Below, piece by piece: positions 23,931 through 34,279 of a stretch of 64,000 bases of DNA. The stretch covers positions 21,070,501 through 21,134,500 of the forward strand of contig NW_024467106.1 in NCBI RefSeq assembly GCF_017591425.1, read 5' to 3'. This DNA is from Ochotona curzoniae. Taxonomy: Eukaryota; Chordata; Mammalia; Lagomorpha; Ochotonidae. The notes beneath the pieces are model-generated. The model saw only the letters and a program-made list of their open reading frames with translations, was not told the DNA's origin and ran no database searches. Made by a program: the position numbers and the translations under genes. Numbering within the stretch: the first letter of the stretch is position 1; each line of letters begins with the position of its first letter.

Positions 23931-24072
23931 TGGGGACAATGCAGGGGGAATGGTGAGGAATGGAAAGCAAAGAAGGAACTAGAATGCATGTCCTCAAAGA
24001 AATAATCCATTTTTCTTACAAATTATACCCACTCCCAATCTCTCCTTTTTGTTCTCTAAACCTCTCTGATAG

Positions 24073-24198
24073 TTTTTCTTTTTCCTCTTCCCTCCTCTCC
24101 CCTCCTCTTCCTTCCCTTGCCCCTCCCCTCCCTTCCCCTCCCTTCCCCCTCCCCTCCCCTCCCCTCCTTTCACCTCCCCTCCCTTTCCTCTCTCTCCC
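24073..24198 (+). repeat. Pyrimidine-rich tract at a SINE tail
   Basis: Three pure pyrimidine runs (24073-24118, 24120-24171, 24173-24198) of CCTC/CCCTT units, broken only by single purines. It abuts the reversed tail of the next SINE and probably grew from it. Confidence 0.92.
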
Positions 24199-24520
24199 AG
24201 AAAGATTTATTTTCATATTTGAAACTCATGGCTAGAGGCAGCAAGTGTGACACAGTTTTCCATCTACTAGCTCACAGTTGTAGCTGTGGCTACAACTACT
24301 AGGGCTAGGCCAGGCAGAAACCATGAGTCTGGTACGCCATCCTGTTCTCCCACTTGGACACAAGAACCCAAGTACAGAGACCATTTTCTACTGCTTTCTT
24401 AGGTTTGTTAGCAGGTAGTTCCATCAAAAGTAGATCAACCAAGAACCAAACCACTGCCCATGTGGGATGCTGGCATTGCAGGCAGCAGTCTAACCTGATA
24501 TACTACAATGATAGCCAAAT
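24199..24520 (-). mobile_element. Lagomorph SINE, diverged
   Basis: 'agaaagatttattttcatattt' tail side, 'gggctaggccaggcagaaacc' middle, 'tctactgctttcttaggtttg', 'gcccatgtgggatgctggcattgcaggcag' and a reversed head up to about 24520. Confidence 0.8.
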
Positions 24521-24524
24521 AGGT

Positions 24525-25080
24525 CTGCCCTAAGTAAGATTTATGTATTCTACTTGTATCCATGGGTACCACCATATTGGAACTTAATGGAAGGCAAGGA
24601 TTTTGTCTCATTCATTTCATAATCCCAGATCTCAGGGAGGAAAGTGTTTGGAATATTATAGTAGCTCAGGCATAGTCTGAACTGCATTGCAGAGGAAAGA
24701 GCCAGAGAGATCAGGGGATGATTGATCAAAGAGACAGTTGGGTAAAAACAAGAGAAGGGAAGAGAAACAGGAAATAGAGAGGTGGTAAGTAAGCATTTCA
24801 ACCTCATGGCTTTCTAAGCTGTCAGTAATATCAGACTCACTTTACCTTTCAGTTTTCCTCAGCATAAAACCCCTGTGTGCAACATTCACATTAGCAGAGT
24901 CCAGGTGACGCTCCCAAATGCCATTTACAATTATGTGTCTCAGGGTTTTTCATGACCTGTCTGAGGGAGAAGGCATCTATTAGCTCTGCCTAATTACTGA
25001 AAGGCAGTCACTAGAAGGGGAATTAAAGGTGGAGAGGATAGTGTGTGTCATTGATATAGGCTTTCATGGGATGTTTCAGT
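24525..25080. other. Unique sequence, no gene seen
   Basis: No gene, RNA or repeat family recognised. Confidence 0.5.
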
Positions 25081-25095
25081 GTTGGGCTTTTATTT

Positions 25096-25427
25096 TTTTA
25101 AGACTTATTTATTTTTATTACAAAGTCAGATATACAGAGAGGAGGAGAGACAGAGAGGAAGATCTTCCATTCAATGATTCACTCCCCAAGTGACCGCAAC
25201 GGCCAGTGCTGTGCCGATCCGAAGCCAGGATCCAGGAACTTCCTCCAGGTTTCCCATGTGGATGCAGGATCCCATGGCTTTGAGCCATCTTCGACTGCTT
25301 TCCCAGGCCACAAGCAGGGAGCTGGATGGGTATTGGAGCTGCTGGGATTAGAACTGGGGTCCATATGGGATCCCAGTGCATTTAAGGTGAGGACTTTTGC
25401 TGCTAGGCCACCATGCCGGGCCCCAAA
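25096..25427 (-). mobile_element. Young pika-type SINE
   Basis: It is near-complete and little diverged: reversed tail 'aagacttatttatttttatt', 'agatcttccattcaatgattcactccccaag', 'ccatatgggatcccagtgca', head 'gctaggccaccatgccgggcc'. Target duplications beginning gttgggct flank it at 25081 and 25428. The right-hand flank is the T-run of an older SINE. Confidence 0.92.
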
Positions 25428-25436
25428 GTTGGGCTA

Positions 25437-25753
25437 TTTTTTTTAAACTATTTATATTTATCAATTTGAGAGGAGCGAGGGAAGGACAAAGGGAGAGAAG
25501 GAGAGAGATCTTGCATCTTCTGGTTCACTACACAAAGGACAACAATTGGGTTGAACTCTGTTGAAGCCAGTATCATGGAATTCATCCATGTGGCTGCCAT
25601 GGACCCAAGTACTGGGTAGTTGTCTGTTGCCTCCTAGGATACACTTGGAGAAAGCTGGATTAGAAGGAGAGTTTCAAGGATTTGAACTGGCCCTCCAGTG
25701 TGGGATGCAGAAACCTCAAGCAGTGGCATAGCATGCTGTGCCACAGCACACAC
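25437..25753 (-). mobile_element. Older lagomorph SINE
   Basis: Reversed tail 'aaactatttatatttatca', 'gagagatcttgcatcttctggttcact', 'gggatgcagaaacctcaagcagtggcatagc'. More diverged than the SINE inserted beside its tail. Confidence 0.83.
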
Positions 25754-26074
25754 TTCACTGTTAGGCTTCTTAACATTTTGTATATAAGTATGCAAATTCT
25801 AAAGGAGAACATTGGATTAGCTTTCTCTTCCCTGAGTCAGTAATTCCTGTTTTACATATGTGTTTCCTGCTTTGTAAAATTAAAGGATTACTAAGAAATA
25901 GATGTATGGCTAGCAAATAATCTGTGTTTTCCCATTATAAAAACAACACACGTATGTGGAATAGTTGAAAAATTCAGAAAGTACACAGAAGAAAATACGA
26001 ATGTCTCACCTTTGGTGGAAGTCACTGGTGCAAGTGTTGTGAGGCAGAGGTGTCATTTGAGTCACCCATTTCCC

Positions 26075-26375
26075 TCTGTTAAAGTACCTGTTTTTGAGTC
26101 GCAGCTTCTCTCCTAAGCTTCCTCCTACAAATGCCCACCCTTGGAAGTGTCAGCTGATAGCTGAAGTACTTGGATCCCTGCGTCATGGGAGACCTAGATG
26201 GGGTTCTGGGCTTCTGGCTTCTGCTTTCCCAGCTGTTGCAGCATCTGGACAGTAAACCAGTAGGTGGAAGATATCCCTCTTTTCTCTCCCCCTTCCCTCT
26301 CCTTCTCCTTCTTTCCCCTCTCTTTCTCTCTCTGTAGCACTCTCTCTTCAAATAAGAATTAGCAGGCAAGTAAGT
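26075..26375 (+). mobile_element. Lagomorph SINE, CSINE2-like, diverged
   Basis: 'agctgaagtacttggatccctgcgtcatgggagacctagatgg', 'cagctgttgcagcatctgg' and a CT-rich to A-rich tail (26280-26370) match the lagomorph SINE 3' half. The head is poorly preserved. Confidence 0.75.
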
Positions 26376-26399
26376 AAACACAAAACAATAGCCACTGTA

Positions 26400-26645
26400 A
26401 ATTATTCAGACTGTATAGTTCTGTCTTTTCCTTATTTTCCCCAAATTGGGCCATACTCTCTACAATATCTCATAAATTTCTTTTTTGTATGTTTGTTTAA
26501 AAATATAGCACATTTTCCTACTACAATGAGCAAGAATCAACATTTTTAAAATGGCTGCACTCTAATTTATTATCGTTTATTTACTTATTACCCTTTTGTT
26601 GAATGGTTCTGTCACCACTCACGGTTTTTGATCAAAGGCATTCTA
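26400..26645. other. Unique AT-rich sequence
   Basis: Nothing recognised. Confidence 0.45.
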
Positions 26646-26649
26646 TATT

Positions 26650-27010
26650 GTATTAGAGTTTCTATGCTGCCTTCACAAATACCCACAGAATCGATTTCTT
26701 TAATATCAAGTTCATCCTCTTGCAGTGCTAGACACTATAATCACGGTCATTGAGTAAAGCCAGGGTATCAAGGGGCTGGCTCCTTCTCTGGGCTTTGCAG
26801 GAGAGAACTGTTTCCTGGCCTTTCCCAGTTTTGGAGGTGACCCACATCCCTGAGCTGCAGCTACTTCCTGCTTGTTCAAAGCCCGTTGGTGAGATCCCTG
26901 CTTCTACGGTCACACGGCTTTCTCTTTGACACCTGTGACTTCCTGTTCCAGGTGATTATGTCAGACCAGAACAAGCTGTGCATGTCAAGATCCCTAATCA
27001 CATGTGCGAA
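26650..27010. repeat. Probable old mammalian repeat, class uncertain
   Basis: The order 'aaggggctggctccttctctggg', 'agagaactgtttcctggcctttccc', 'ttggtgagatccctgcttctacggtcacacggctttctc' resembles a dispersed mammalian repeat with 'ggctggttccttctgaggctgtgagggaga' as its landmark. I cannot assign class or orientation firmly. Confidence 0.4.
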
Positions 27011-27014
27011 CTCC

Positions 27015-27455
27015 CTTTTCCACATATGGCAGTGTTCACCTTTCTGAATGTTGAGCATCGGCCAGCCTTGCTCACTGTTGTAAATAGCATTATGGACACA
27101 TTTTCAGGCCTGACACTGTCCAATGCAAGATTTGTGATGGCAGGTGCAATTGTAGGTGCAAAAATGGGAGTCAAGGTATTGGCAGGCCTGGATCCACCAC
27201 TGATGTGTTGTGGCAAAATATATATATATTTTTTTTCTGCTTCAACATCCTCATCTATCAGGTAATGGTGTTTTAGTTCCTTTAAAATGGAGTGCAGTTC
27301 TTTCAACGGAAGCACCAGAAGTGGTGACATGAAAGCAGTAAAGGTGTGTTCAAAGGATTAATGGTGATGACAAATGCACAGTACCTTCAAGCCAGTCACA
27401 GTATAAGCATGCTTTAAAAATTGAAATCTGGGAAGAAAGCATCACCTCAACCTTT
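27015..27455. other. Unique sequence, no gene seen
   Basis: No gene or repeat recognised, other than a short AT run at 27219-27237. Confidence 0.45.
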
Positions 27456-27464
27456 GTGATAACA

Positions 27465-27665
27465 ACCATTTATTAAGTAGCACTTGTATACAGGATGTTT
27501 CGTATAGTTGGTCTATAATTCTCACTGAAATCTAATAAATTAAAGAATACTCTACATATTCCCTCAACACTTGTTAAATAATTTTGCCCAGGGCTCCATC
27601 CTTCATGTCATATCCACCCTGATCTAAATGCAGACTCTTTGCTTCAATCCTGCTGCCTATGCACA
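27465..27665 (-). repeat. MIR fragment, reversed
   Basis: 'acttgttaaataattttgcccagggctcc' then 'gcagactctttgcttcaatcctgctgcctatgcac' reads as the reversed MIR core and head. Confidence 0.55.
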
Positions 27666-27669
27666 TGCT

Positions 27670-28710
27670 GGGTAGAATTAAAATAATTAGAACATAGACC
27701 AGGCATTTCCAGAATGTTTAGCAACACCCTATCCCTGACAGTTTTGGCATTTTTATGCAGTTCAGTTGGCGGCTTTGTTAACCTGCCCAACAGGAGTGAA
27801 GAACACTCTATTTCTCTTGAAATCATCTTCCCCTGTCCTTAACTATACAGAGGAACTAGGAGAAATTTGTCTGTTTCCTTTGGTTCTTTCAACTGGTGCT
27901 TGTGGTCTGAATGTGCACGTGCTAGAGTTACATGGCCAGCCAACCATTCACCTTATGGAAACCAGATGGGAGCTGGAGTCGAACTTCTCAGTCACAGCAG
28001 TAAGGCTGGATTGCTTCTCTGCACAGATTCTCTGAATTTCAGGAGACATAATCCCATCTCTTCTCCCTCCTCCTGCCCCACTTCTTCCAAAATCCACAAG
28101 GCAATTTCACAGACATAGCCTTTCTCTGTTTTTCATCCAGATAGTGTTTTTGTGAAAGAAAATTTATAATTGCAAGTTGTTTGCAGCAGAGGCCCTGTTT
28201 GGTTGTTATAAACTGTAACCAAGAAGAATAATATCCAGAGAACAGTCAGTGCTAGCATATGCTTTGAATAGCCTAGATTGATAATGTGAAGTTTGCTTAA
28301 CTTGACTAACCTCTGTTAGAATTCTGGGAGAAAGAAATACACAGTGGAAATAGCAAACAAAACCAAATGAACCTGGGAGAGAGGGGCAAGTGGGCTTTAA
28401 AATGTGCTGGGTAGTAAAAAAACTTCATGAGGTCGAGCTTGGGCCTCACCAGTTAGTGAAGGGCATTATGAGAGCAAGAGAGATCATTCAAATCACCAAG
28501 TTGTTCATTTCATCTATTCCGTCCCAGTTGGAAGAGGCCAGAAGAGCCCTGGAGTAGTTCTATCGGGAAACACCACTGTTGCTCCCGAAAGTTCAACTTA
28601 GGCCTTATTTATCTGATAGCAGTGGTAGGAATCATGATAATTATGAAAATAGGGTAACTGGTGGAATGAAAGATATGAAAGATCGAGATTGCTGTTTTAA
28701 ATAGTTGCAT
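27670..28710. other. Unique sequence, no gene seen
   Basis: No gene or repeat recognised. Two overlapping plus-strand frames near 27766-28118 have no motif. Confidence 0.5.
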
Positions 28711-28714
28711 GTTT

Positions 28715-28845
28715 TTAGGGAAGTCTAGTACTGTGGTGAGAATCTGGGAAATGAGTCACAAACTCTGGACTTTATTTATTGGCTGTATGTCCTTGAACAA
28801 AATATTTAACCCTCTGAGTTTCTGTTTTGGCATCAAAGGGTAAGC
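28715..28845 (+). repeat. MIR fragment
   Basis: 'gtactgtggtgagaatctggg', 'gtatgtccttgaacaaaatatttaaccctctgagtttctg' follow the MIR core. Confidence 0.7.
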
Positions 28846-28851
28846 TTTTTT

Positions 28852-28917
28852 TTATTAATGTATTATGTGCAAGGCAGACACAAGCACACTGTCTTTCCTT
28901 CCCCCGCCCCCTCTCTC

Positions 28918-28971
<54 letters not shown>

Positions 28972-29082
28972 ACACAAAGTGCAGGCAGAGCGAGTGAGCA
29001 AGAGAGATCTTCCATTGAGCTCCTCGCTCAAATGTTCATAATGGCTAGAGCTGGGCCAGGCAGAAGCTAGGAGCTTCCAGAG
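28852..29082 (-). mobile_element. Lagomorph SINE 3' half with expanded CA repeat
   Basis: 'cgagtgagcaagagagatcttccattgagctcctcgctcaaatg' and 'gctagagctgggccaggcagaagctaggagcttcc' identify the SINE. A (CA)23 run (28921-28966) occupies the tail-side purine/pyrimidine region. The 5' half is missing. Confidence 0.8.
28921..28976 (+). repeat. (CA)n microsatellite
   Basis: CA repeats run 28921-28966, then one G, then another (AC)n stretch to 28976. The reading through it (cysteine/valine on the minus strand) is not a gene. Confidence 0.98.
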
Positions 29083-29089
29083 AAACTCT

Positions 29090-29615
29090 GTCCTTTGGAG
29101 GTGTCATAGTGACAGCCACACAGCTTTCATCCTCTCTATCTGTATTAACTACAACAAACGAGAATATGTGTTTTTTTTTTCCTTTGGGGTCTGGCTTATT
29201 TTACTTAGGATAATCATCTCCAATTGCTTTCATTTTGTTGCAAATGTCAGAGTTTCCTTCTTTTGATGTCTAAGTAATATTACATCATGAATCTATACTT
29301 TAAATTTTCTTTATCCAGCTATTAGTTTTTAGATATCAGTTCATTCCATGTCTCAGCTATTGGGAATTGGCCTGCTATAAACATGGGAATGCAGTTAACT
29401 TTTTCGCACTCTGCTTTCATTTCCTTTGGATATATTCCCAGGCCTGGGATACCTGAGTCACATGCAGAGATATGTTTTTAGTTTTCTAAGGAATTTCCAT
29501 ATTGTCTCCTCTAATGGTTGTATCAGTTTACATCCACCAACAGTGTGTTCAGGCACCTTTGTTCCTAATGTTAGTGTTCATTATGAAGATGCTCAGGAGA
29601 CAATAAAAAGATAAT
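29090..29615 (-). mobile_element. Old LINE-1 3' UTR (L1M-like)
   Basis: Reversed L1M landmarks: 'ggcttattttacttaggataat', 'cattttgttgcaaatgtcaga', 'tctttatccagctatta', 'ctgctataaacatgggaatg', 'ctttggatatattcccagg', 'ccaacagtgtg', in the standard order. Confidence 0.88.
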
Positions 29616-29619
29616 ATTG

Positions 29620-31110
29620 ATCTGTAGCCATAAGTGGATTTTTTGACACGCATATTTTAATACAATTTTTAAAGGAATAAAAAGAAAAGACTTAAAGCAA
29701 AATTGAAACATGGACGCAGATAAAAAGACACAGCCTCAGAGAGAGGGTGGAGGGAGAGATAGGCTTGTCAGCAAATTTTGTTGCTCTATACATTCAGAGC
29801 GTGACAGTCTCAAATCCAAACTTATCTTCCCTGTCCTGTCCTTAAGCATTCTTCCCTCCCAATTTCCCTACTTTTTACAAGGAAAAGTTCTGTAAGTCAA
29901 TTAAAAAGCCTGTCTGTTGTCTCTGTCTTCCTTAGTACTTGTGGTTATCAGACTCCACTGTGCCTGCGCTGTCAGCTTTCCTGCATTTGCAAACTTGTTC
30001 TAGCAGTATTTACTATTGCATTCAGAGTAAGTCATGTGTATTTTCTGAGCCCTGGTTTCTTGGCAAACAGATGGCAGGGTAAGCTGTTCTGCCTTCTTTC
30101 CTGGATTGTTCTATCAAAGTGGAAGGAAAAAGAAGAGTTTTTTTGCATCTGCGACACTCTATGATTTAACCTGGGCCAGGCCAGCCATCCTAGTTTGCCC
30201 CAGATTGTTCCACTTGGAGTACCCAAAGTGCTGCATCCCAAGAAACCCCTCTGTCCTGGGTAAACACAGACAGTTGTTTATGCTTCCCCTCATGGCCATA
30301 CTGCTTGCTTCTTCCCAGTCAGAATCCTTCACCGTGCACTTGAATCTTTTCAGTGTCTCTCTGGTTTTCTTCCCCAACTGCCTCCACACCTTTCACCCTC
30401 AGCATGACTTCCCTGAAGCAGAGTGTAATTAGTCTGCTATTTTGTACCCTCAGACATTGGGGCTGCCCTGTGGACAGAAGGCAGAGAGACCACATCGCCA
30501 CATGGGTGTCATCAAAGGTTCCTTTTGGGCCGGGCACATGATGAAAGTCCTTTGTGATAGGAGCTGGGAAGATCTGAGTTGCTGCAGCCAAGCTGCCAGG
30601 TTGCTGCCAGCCTGCTGGGTACCTGATCTGAGGCTAATTTGTGTGCTCTTCATGGAATAGGACAGAAAGAGGCCCTGACTGCACCAATCTCCCTGTCCCA
30701 CAGGCTCAGTATCCCCATGATAAATGGGGGTACTGTAAGACACTGTAACCCATGTCCCCAGGGGTATCTCCTTTTCTGTATAGAAGTGTGAGGTTCCTAT
30801 CTGAGTCTCCTGTCCGGCATGTTGTGGTGCAGCTGGCCCACTGCATCTGCAGGTGCTGCAGGGTGCATACTTGTTGCTAACCCCTCTCCATGCCCAGAAG
30901 CCATCATAGGAGTGGAAGGCAAGAGTAGCAGTCAGCTTCCTTCCTTCCTACAAGACCTGGTTGCTGCCCTGCATGTAGGAATCAATGCAAGGTTGGAAAG
31001 GGCTGCTGAGCACCAGCAGTAGGGAACAGGAAGTGAAGAACTCTCTGGGGCAGCCTGGAAGGGAGGCAGTGGGAGAAGAAAATTCTCAGAAAGGTCCATG
31101 CTCCAGCTCT
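29620..31110. other. Unique sequence, no gene seen
   Basis: Slightly GC-richer from 30050 onward, with several overlapping open frames up to 108 codons on both strands (30106-30432, 30450-30743) and no recognisable domain. I call no gene. Confidence 0.45.
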
Positions 31111-31132
31111 TGGGAAAATGTTCCACTGTCTG

Positions 31133-31464
31133 GGCCTGGCGTGGTAACCTAGCAGCTAAAGTCCTCGCCTTGAACGCGCCAGGATCCCATATGGGCGCCA
31201 GTTCTAATCCCGGCAGCTATACTTCCCATCCAGCTCATTGCTTGTGGCCTGGGAAAGCAGTTGAGGATGGCCCAAAGCTTTGGGACCCTGCACCCATGTG
31301 GGATACCCGGAAGAAGTTCCTGGATCCTGGCCTTGGAATCAGCATAGCATCGACCGTTGCACTGACTTAGGAGTGAATAATAAGACGGAAGATCTTCCTC
31401 TCTGTCTCTCTTCCTCTCTGTATATCTGATTTTCCAATAAATAAATAAATAAATAAATCTTTAA
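31133..31464 (+). mobile_element. Young pika-type SINE with exact target duplication
   Basis: Full-length copy with head 'gcagctaaagtcctcgccttg', 'catatgggcgccagttctaatcccggc', 'gaggatggcccaaagctttgggaccctg' and an (aata)n tail. The flanking target duplication aaaatgttccactgtctg is exact over 18 bases (31115-31132 and 31465-31482), marking a recent insertion. Confidence 0.97.
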
Positions 31465-31539
31465 AAAATGTTCCACTGTCTGATCAGACTTCACTTACAA
31501 AACCTAAGTTGAATGACAAAGTTATTAAAAATGTCAGAG

Positions 31540-31837
31540 TGGTAGGGACAGCATTGGGGTACAACAACATCCCATTCAGGTGTGTGTTTGATTCCTTACT
31601 ACCTCCAATGCAGCTCCTTGTTCATGGCCCTGGGAAAACAATGGAAGATGGCCAGAGTATTTGGGACCCTACTACCCATGTGAGAGACCTGGATGAAGCT
31701 CCTGTCTCCCGACTTTGGTTTGGTGCTATCCTGGTCATTGTGACCATCTTATGAGTGTGCCATCTCTCTCTCCCCCATTCCCTTTCCATTTCTTTCTATA
31801 ACTCTGTCGTTTACATGAATAAAATCATAAAAAAATA
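31540..31837 (+). mobile_element. Diverged lagomorph SINE
   Basis: 'ctccttgttcatggccctggg', 'ggaagatggccagagtatttgggaccct', 'atgtgagagacctgg' and a CT-rich then A-rich end. The head is weak. Confidence 0.78.
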
Positions 31838-31839
31838 CA

Positions 31840-32225
31840 CTCAAGATGGTGGCAGCCAGTGCCCTTCTGCACGTGACAGCAAACTCACAAATACCAGTCT
31901 TGGCTCCAAGTGGAGCTCACCGCCTATACCTAGAGCAAGGAAAGTTTTTTGTCTATACTCAGCCTTGGTACATATGAAATGGTCTCTCCCTGCCTATACA
32001 TTGAGGCTATCAAGAGAGAGAAAGGCACTCTTTATATGCTGTGTGGGGCAGAGCTGCAATATACAATTCTTTTCTCTCTATTCCCATTGTTGCACAGTTG
32101 GGCAAGGTTTTTTCTAGATGCTTTCACAGGTCACTGAAAGGAAATCCGTTTTTTAGAGGGATGCTTAATTGAGGTTTGTAAGCATCTGAGCATGATATAC
32201 TGACATACACTCAAACACGACTATA
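31840..32225. other. Unique sequence, no gene seen
   Basis: No gene or repeat recognised. Confidence 0.45.
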
Positions 32226-32227
32226 TG

Positions 32228-32516
32228 GAATGAGTATTGCAGCACAGCTGGTTGGGCTCTCTCTAGGGATGCCTGCATGCCATTCTGGAGTGCTGGTTCA
32301 ACTTCCATCGGCTCTGCTTCCAGTCCAGCTTCCTGTTGATGCAACTATGGGTAGCAGCAGAGGGTGTCTCCCACTTAAGTCGGAGACTGGGAGAAGGTTC
32401 CTGCTTCTTGGCTTGGACTGGTCCACCTCAGGCATTGCAGAAAATGGAAAGTGAGCCAAAATGTTGAAGATCAATCTCTAATTCTCCCCCTTTCAAGAAG
32501 AGAAAAATAAACAAGT
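32228..32516 (+). mobile_element. Diverged lagomorph SINE
   Basis: 'ctccctctagggatgcctgcatgcc'-like head, 'agtgctggttca', 'cagcttcctgttgatgca', 'ggagactgggagaaggttcctgcttcttggct' and the tail 'agagaaaaataaacaagtaaac'. Confidence 0.7.
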
Positions 32517-32519
32517 AAA

Positions 32520-32940
32520 CATTCCAATAATAAGACCTATATGATACACTTGTTTCCTTTGACGGCTCTACATTTTTTTCATTTTGTATTGTTTTTTATT
32601 TGATTTCATAGATAATTTATAAGCATTGGTTTATTTTCTCATTATCCTTGAGTTGCAAGGATATTGGAAAATTATAGCTGATGATATAGTAAATATGATA
32701 TAGCTTCAAATGCAGTATGTAAAGAGAATAACATTGGAAACTTATGGAAATAGCTGGCTTAAATTTGTTGTAGTGCATATGGTGTTTAACTTTATAAACA
32801 TTTATGAGATATATGAAATACAATGTCTGAGCAGCAATATCTGAGAATAAAACTAAACAGAAATTTATGAAAATTATAAATCATTTGCATGTCTAGAAAT
32901 TAGAATTGGAGTATTGTCCTTCCTTTTTAAAAAAGCATTT
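32520..32940. other. AT-rich unique sequence, no gene seen
   Basis: Nothing recognised. Confidence 0.45.
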
Positions 32941-32944
32941 AGTT

Positions 32945-33260
32945 AAGGTCAGGTATGGTAGTCTAGTGGCTAAAGTCTTCGCCTTGCACATGCTGGGATA
33001 CCATATAGGTGCCAGTTCCTATCCTGGTGGTCCTGCTTCCCACCCAGCTCCCTGCTTGTGGCCTGGGAAAGCAGTCAAGGATGGCCCAAAGCCTTGAGAC
33101 CCTGCACCCATGTGGAGACCTGAAAGAGGTTCCTGGCTTCTGGCTTCAGATCGGCGCAGCTCCGGCTGCTGTAGCCAACTTGGGGTGAATCAATGGATAG
33201 AAGATCTTCCTCCATCTCTCTTCCTCTCTGTATACCTGATTTTCCAATAAAAATAAAGTT
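32945..33260 (+). mobile_element. Pika-type SINE
   Basis: Head 'ggtagtctagtggctaaagtcttcgccttg', 'gcttgtggcctgggaaagcagt', 'cggcgcagctccggctgctg', 'gaagatcttcctccatctctc', A-rich tail at 33240-33260. It faces the next SINE tail-to-tail. Confidence 0.92.
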
Positions 33261-33599
33261 GTAAAAATGTATTTTTCTTTGAATGTCAGTAGTACAGATA
33301 AAGAGGGGGAGAGACAAGAGACTGAGTGAGAGAAAGTGAGGTCTTTCCTCTGCCCATGGCCTCCCTAAATGACTGCAAAGTCTGTGGCTGGGCCAGGCTG
33401 AGCCTAACAGCCTAGTACTCCATCTGAATCTCCCAGATGGGTGACAGGGGCCCAGGCACTGGACCATCTGCTGCTGCTGCTTTCCCAAGAGCATTATCAG
33501 GAAGCAGGGAGAGGCAGAACGGCCAGGACTCTTAACTGGTCTGCATTTAGGATGCTGGCATTGTAGCCGGTGGCTTAACCTGCTGTACCATAAAACCAA
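33261..33599 (-). mobile_element. Lagomorph SINE, tail-to-tail with previous
   Basis: Reversed tail 'tgtatttttctttgaatg', 'gggccaggctgagcctaacagc', 'cccaggcactggaccatctgctgctgctgctttccc' and reversed head 'tggcttaacctgctgtaccata'. The 174-codon minus frame across this and its neighbour (33075-33599) is SINE sequence, not a gene. Confidence 0.87.
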
Positions 33600-33694
33600 C
33601 CGTGTTGTTTTTCCTCCTTACAGTTTATTATAGTTCTGAGATTGTTTGCAATTGGTGCATATTTTCTTTACATTATTGTTTACAAAGAAAAAAA

Positions 33695-34035
33695 AATGTT
33701 TAGGTGTGGATGTTTGGTCAAACAGTTAAGATACCTGTTCAAGTGTCACAACCTCTGTCAAAGTGTCTGAATTTGAGTCCTGGCACCATTGCTGATGCTA
33801 ACAACCTGCTAACACAGACCACAGGAGGTGACATGCGAGGGTTCCATTAGTGGTGTCATTGCCATCCAGTAGGAAACCTGGACTGAACCCTGACCTTGTG
33901 GCATTGGCCAGACCCAGCCTCAGCTGTTGCAGGCCTTTGCGAGTGAGCCAACCAACAGGCTCTCCTGCCTTTTATTTTTGTGTCTGTTTTCCTCCAGATC
34001 ATTGCTTCTCAATGAACAACAACAACAACAACAAC
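33695..34035 (+). mobile_element. Lagomorph SINE (CSINE2-like)
   Basis: Head 'tgtttggtcaaacagttaagat', 'gagtcctggcaccatt', 'gctaacacagaccacaggaggtgaca', 'gtaggaaacctggactgaaccctg', 'cagctgttgcaggcctttgcgagtgagcc', ending in an (AAC)n tail. Confidence 0.85.
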
Positions 34036-34154
34036 AAAACATGCTAAAGCTTAGTATAAATGTCAGTTCTTCCAAGCATCAATATTAAGTTATTTCTATT
34101 TTTTGCTAACTTCTATAAATGCTGCAACCATAGAACATATTACCATTTTTATTC

Positions 34155-34275
34155 TCAGATGAAAATACTGAAGTTAAATAATATTTTAAAACATGACCAA
34201 ATTCAAAATGCTAGAAATGGCTAGCCTAGTGTTGAAGCCCTAGTTTCTCAATATTCCAGTGCCAAGGTCTTTGTG
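34155..34275 (-). repeat. MIR fragment, reversed
   Basis: 'cagatgaaaatactgaagttaaataa' and 'gtgttgaagccctagtttctcaatattccagtgcc' match a decayed reversed MIR. Confidence 0.5.
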
Positions 34276-34279
34276 ATCT

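Noticed and set aside
24016..24302. Proline/leucine-rich plus frames and glycine/arginine-rich minus frame
   Set aside because: Low-complexity pyrimidine tract next to a SINE tail.
28921..28976. Regularly spaced repeats considered as a CRISPR array
   Set aside because: It is a dinucleotide microsatellite in mammalian DNA; there are no repeat-spacer units anywhere in the window.
30106..30743. Overlapping frames of 76-108 codons on both strands
   Set aside because: No domain, no splice or promoter context; codons look like moderately GC-rich non-coding DNA.
33075..33599. 174-codon minus-strand open frame, the longest in the window
   Set aside because: It lies wholly inside two opposed SINEs; the residues are SINE translation.
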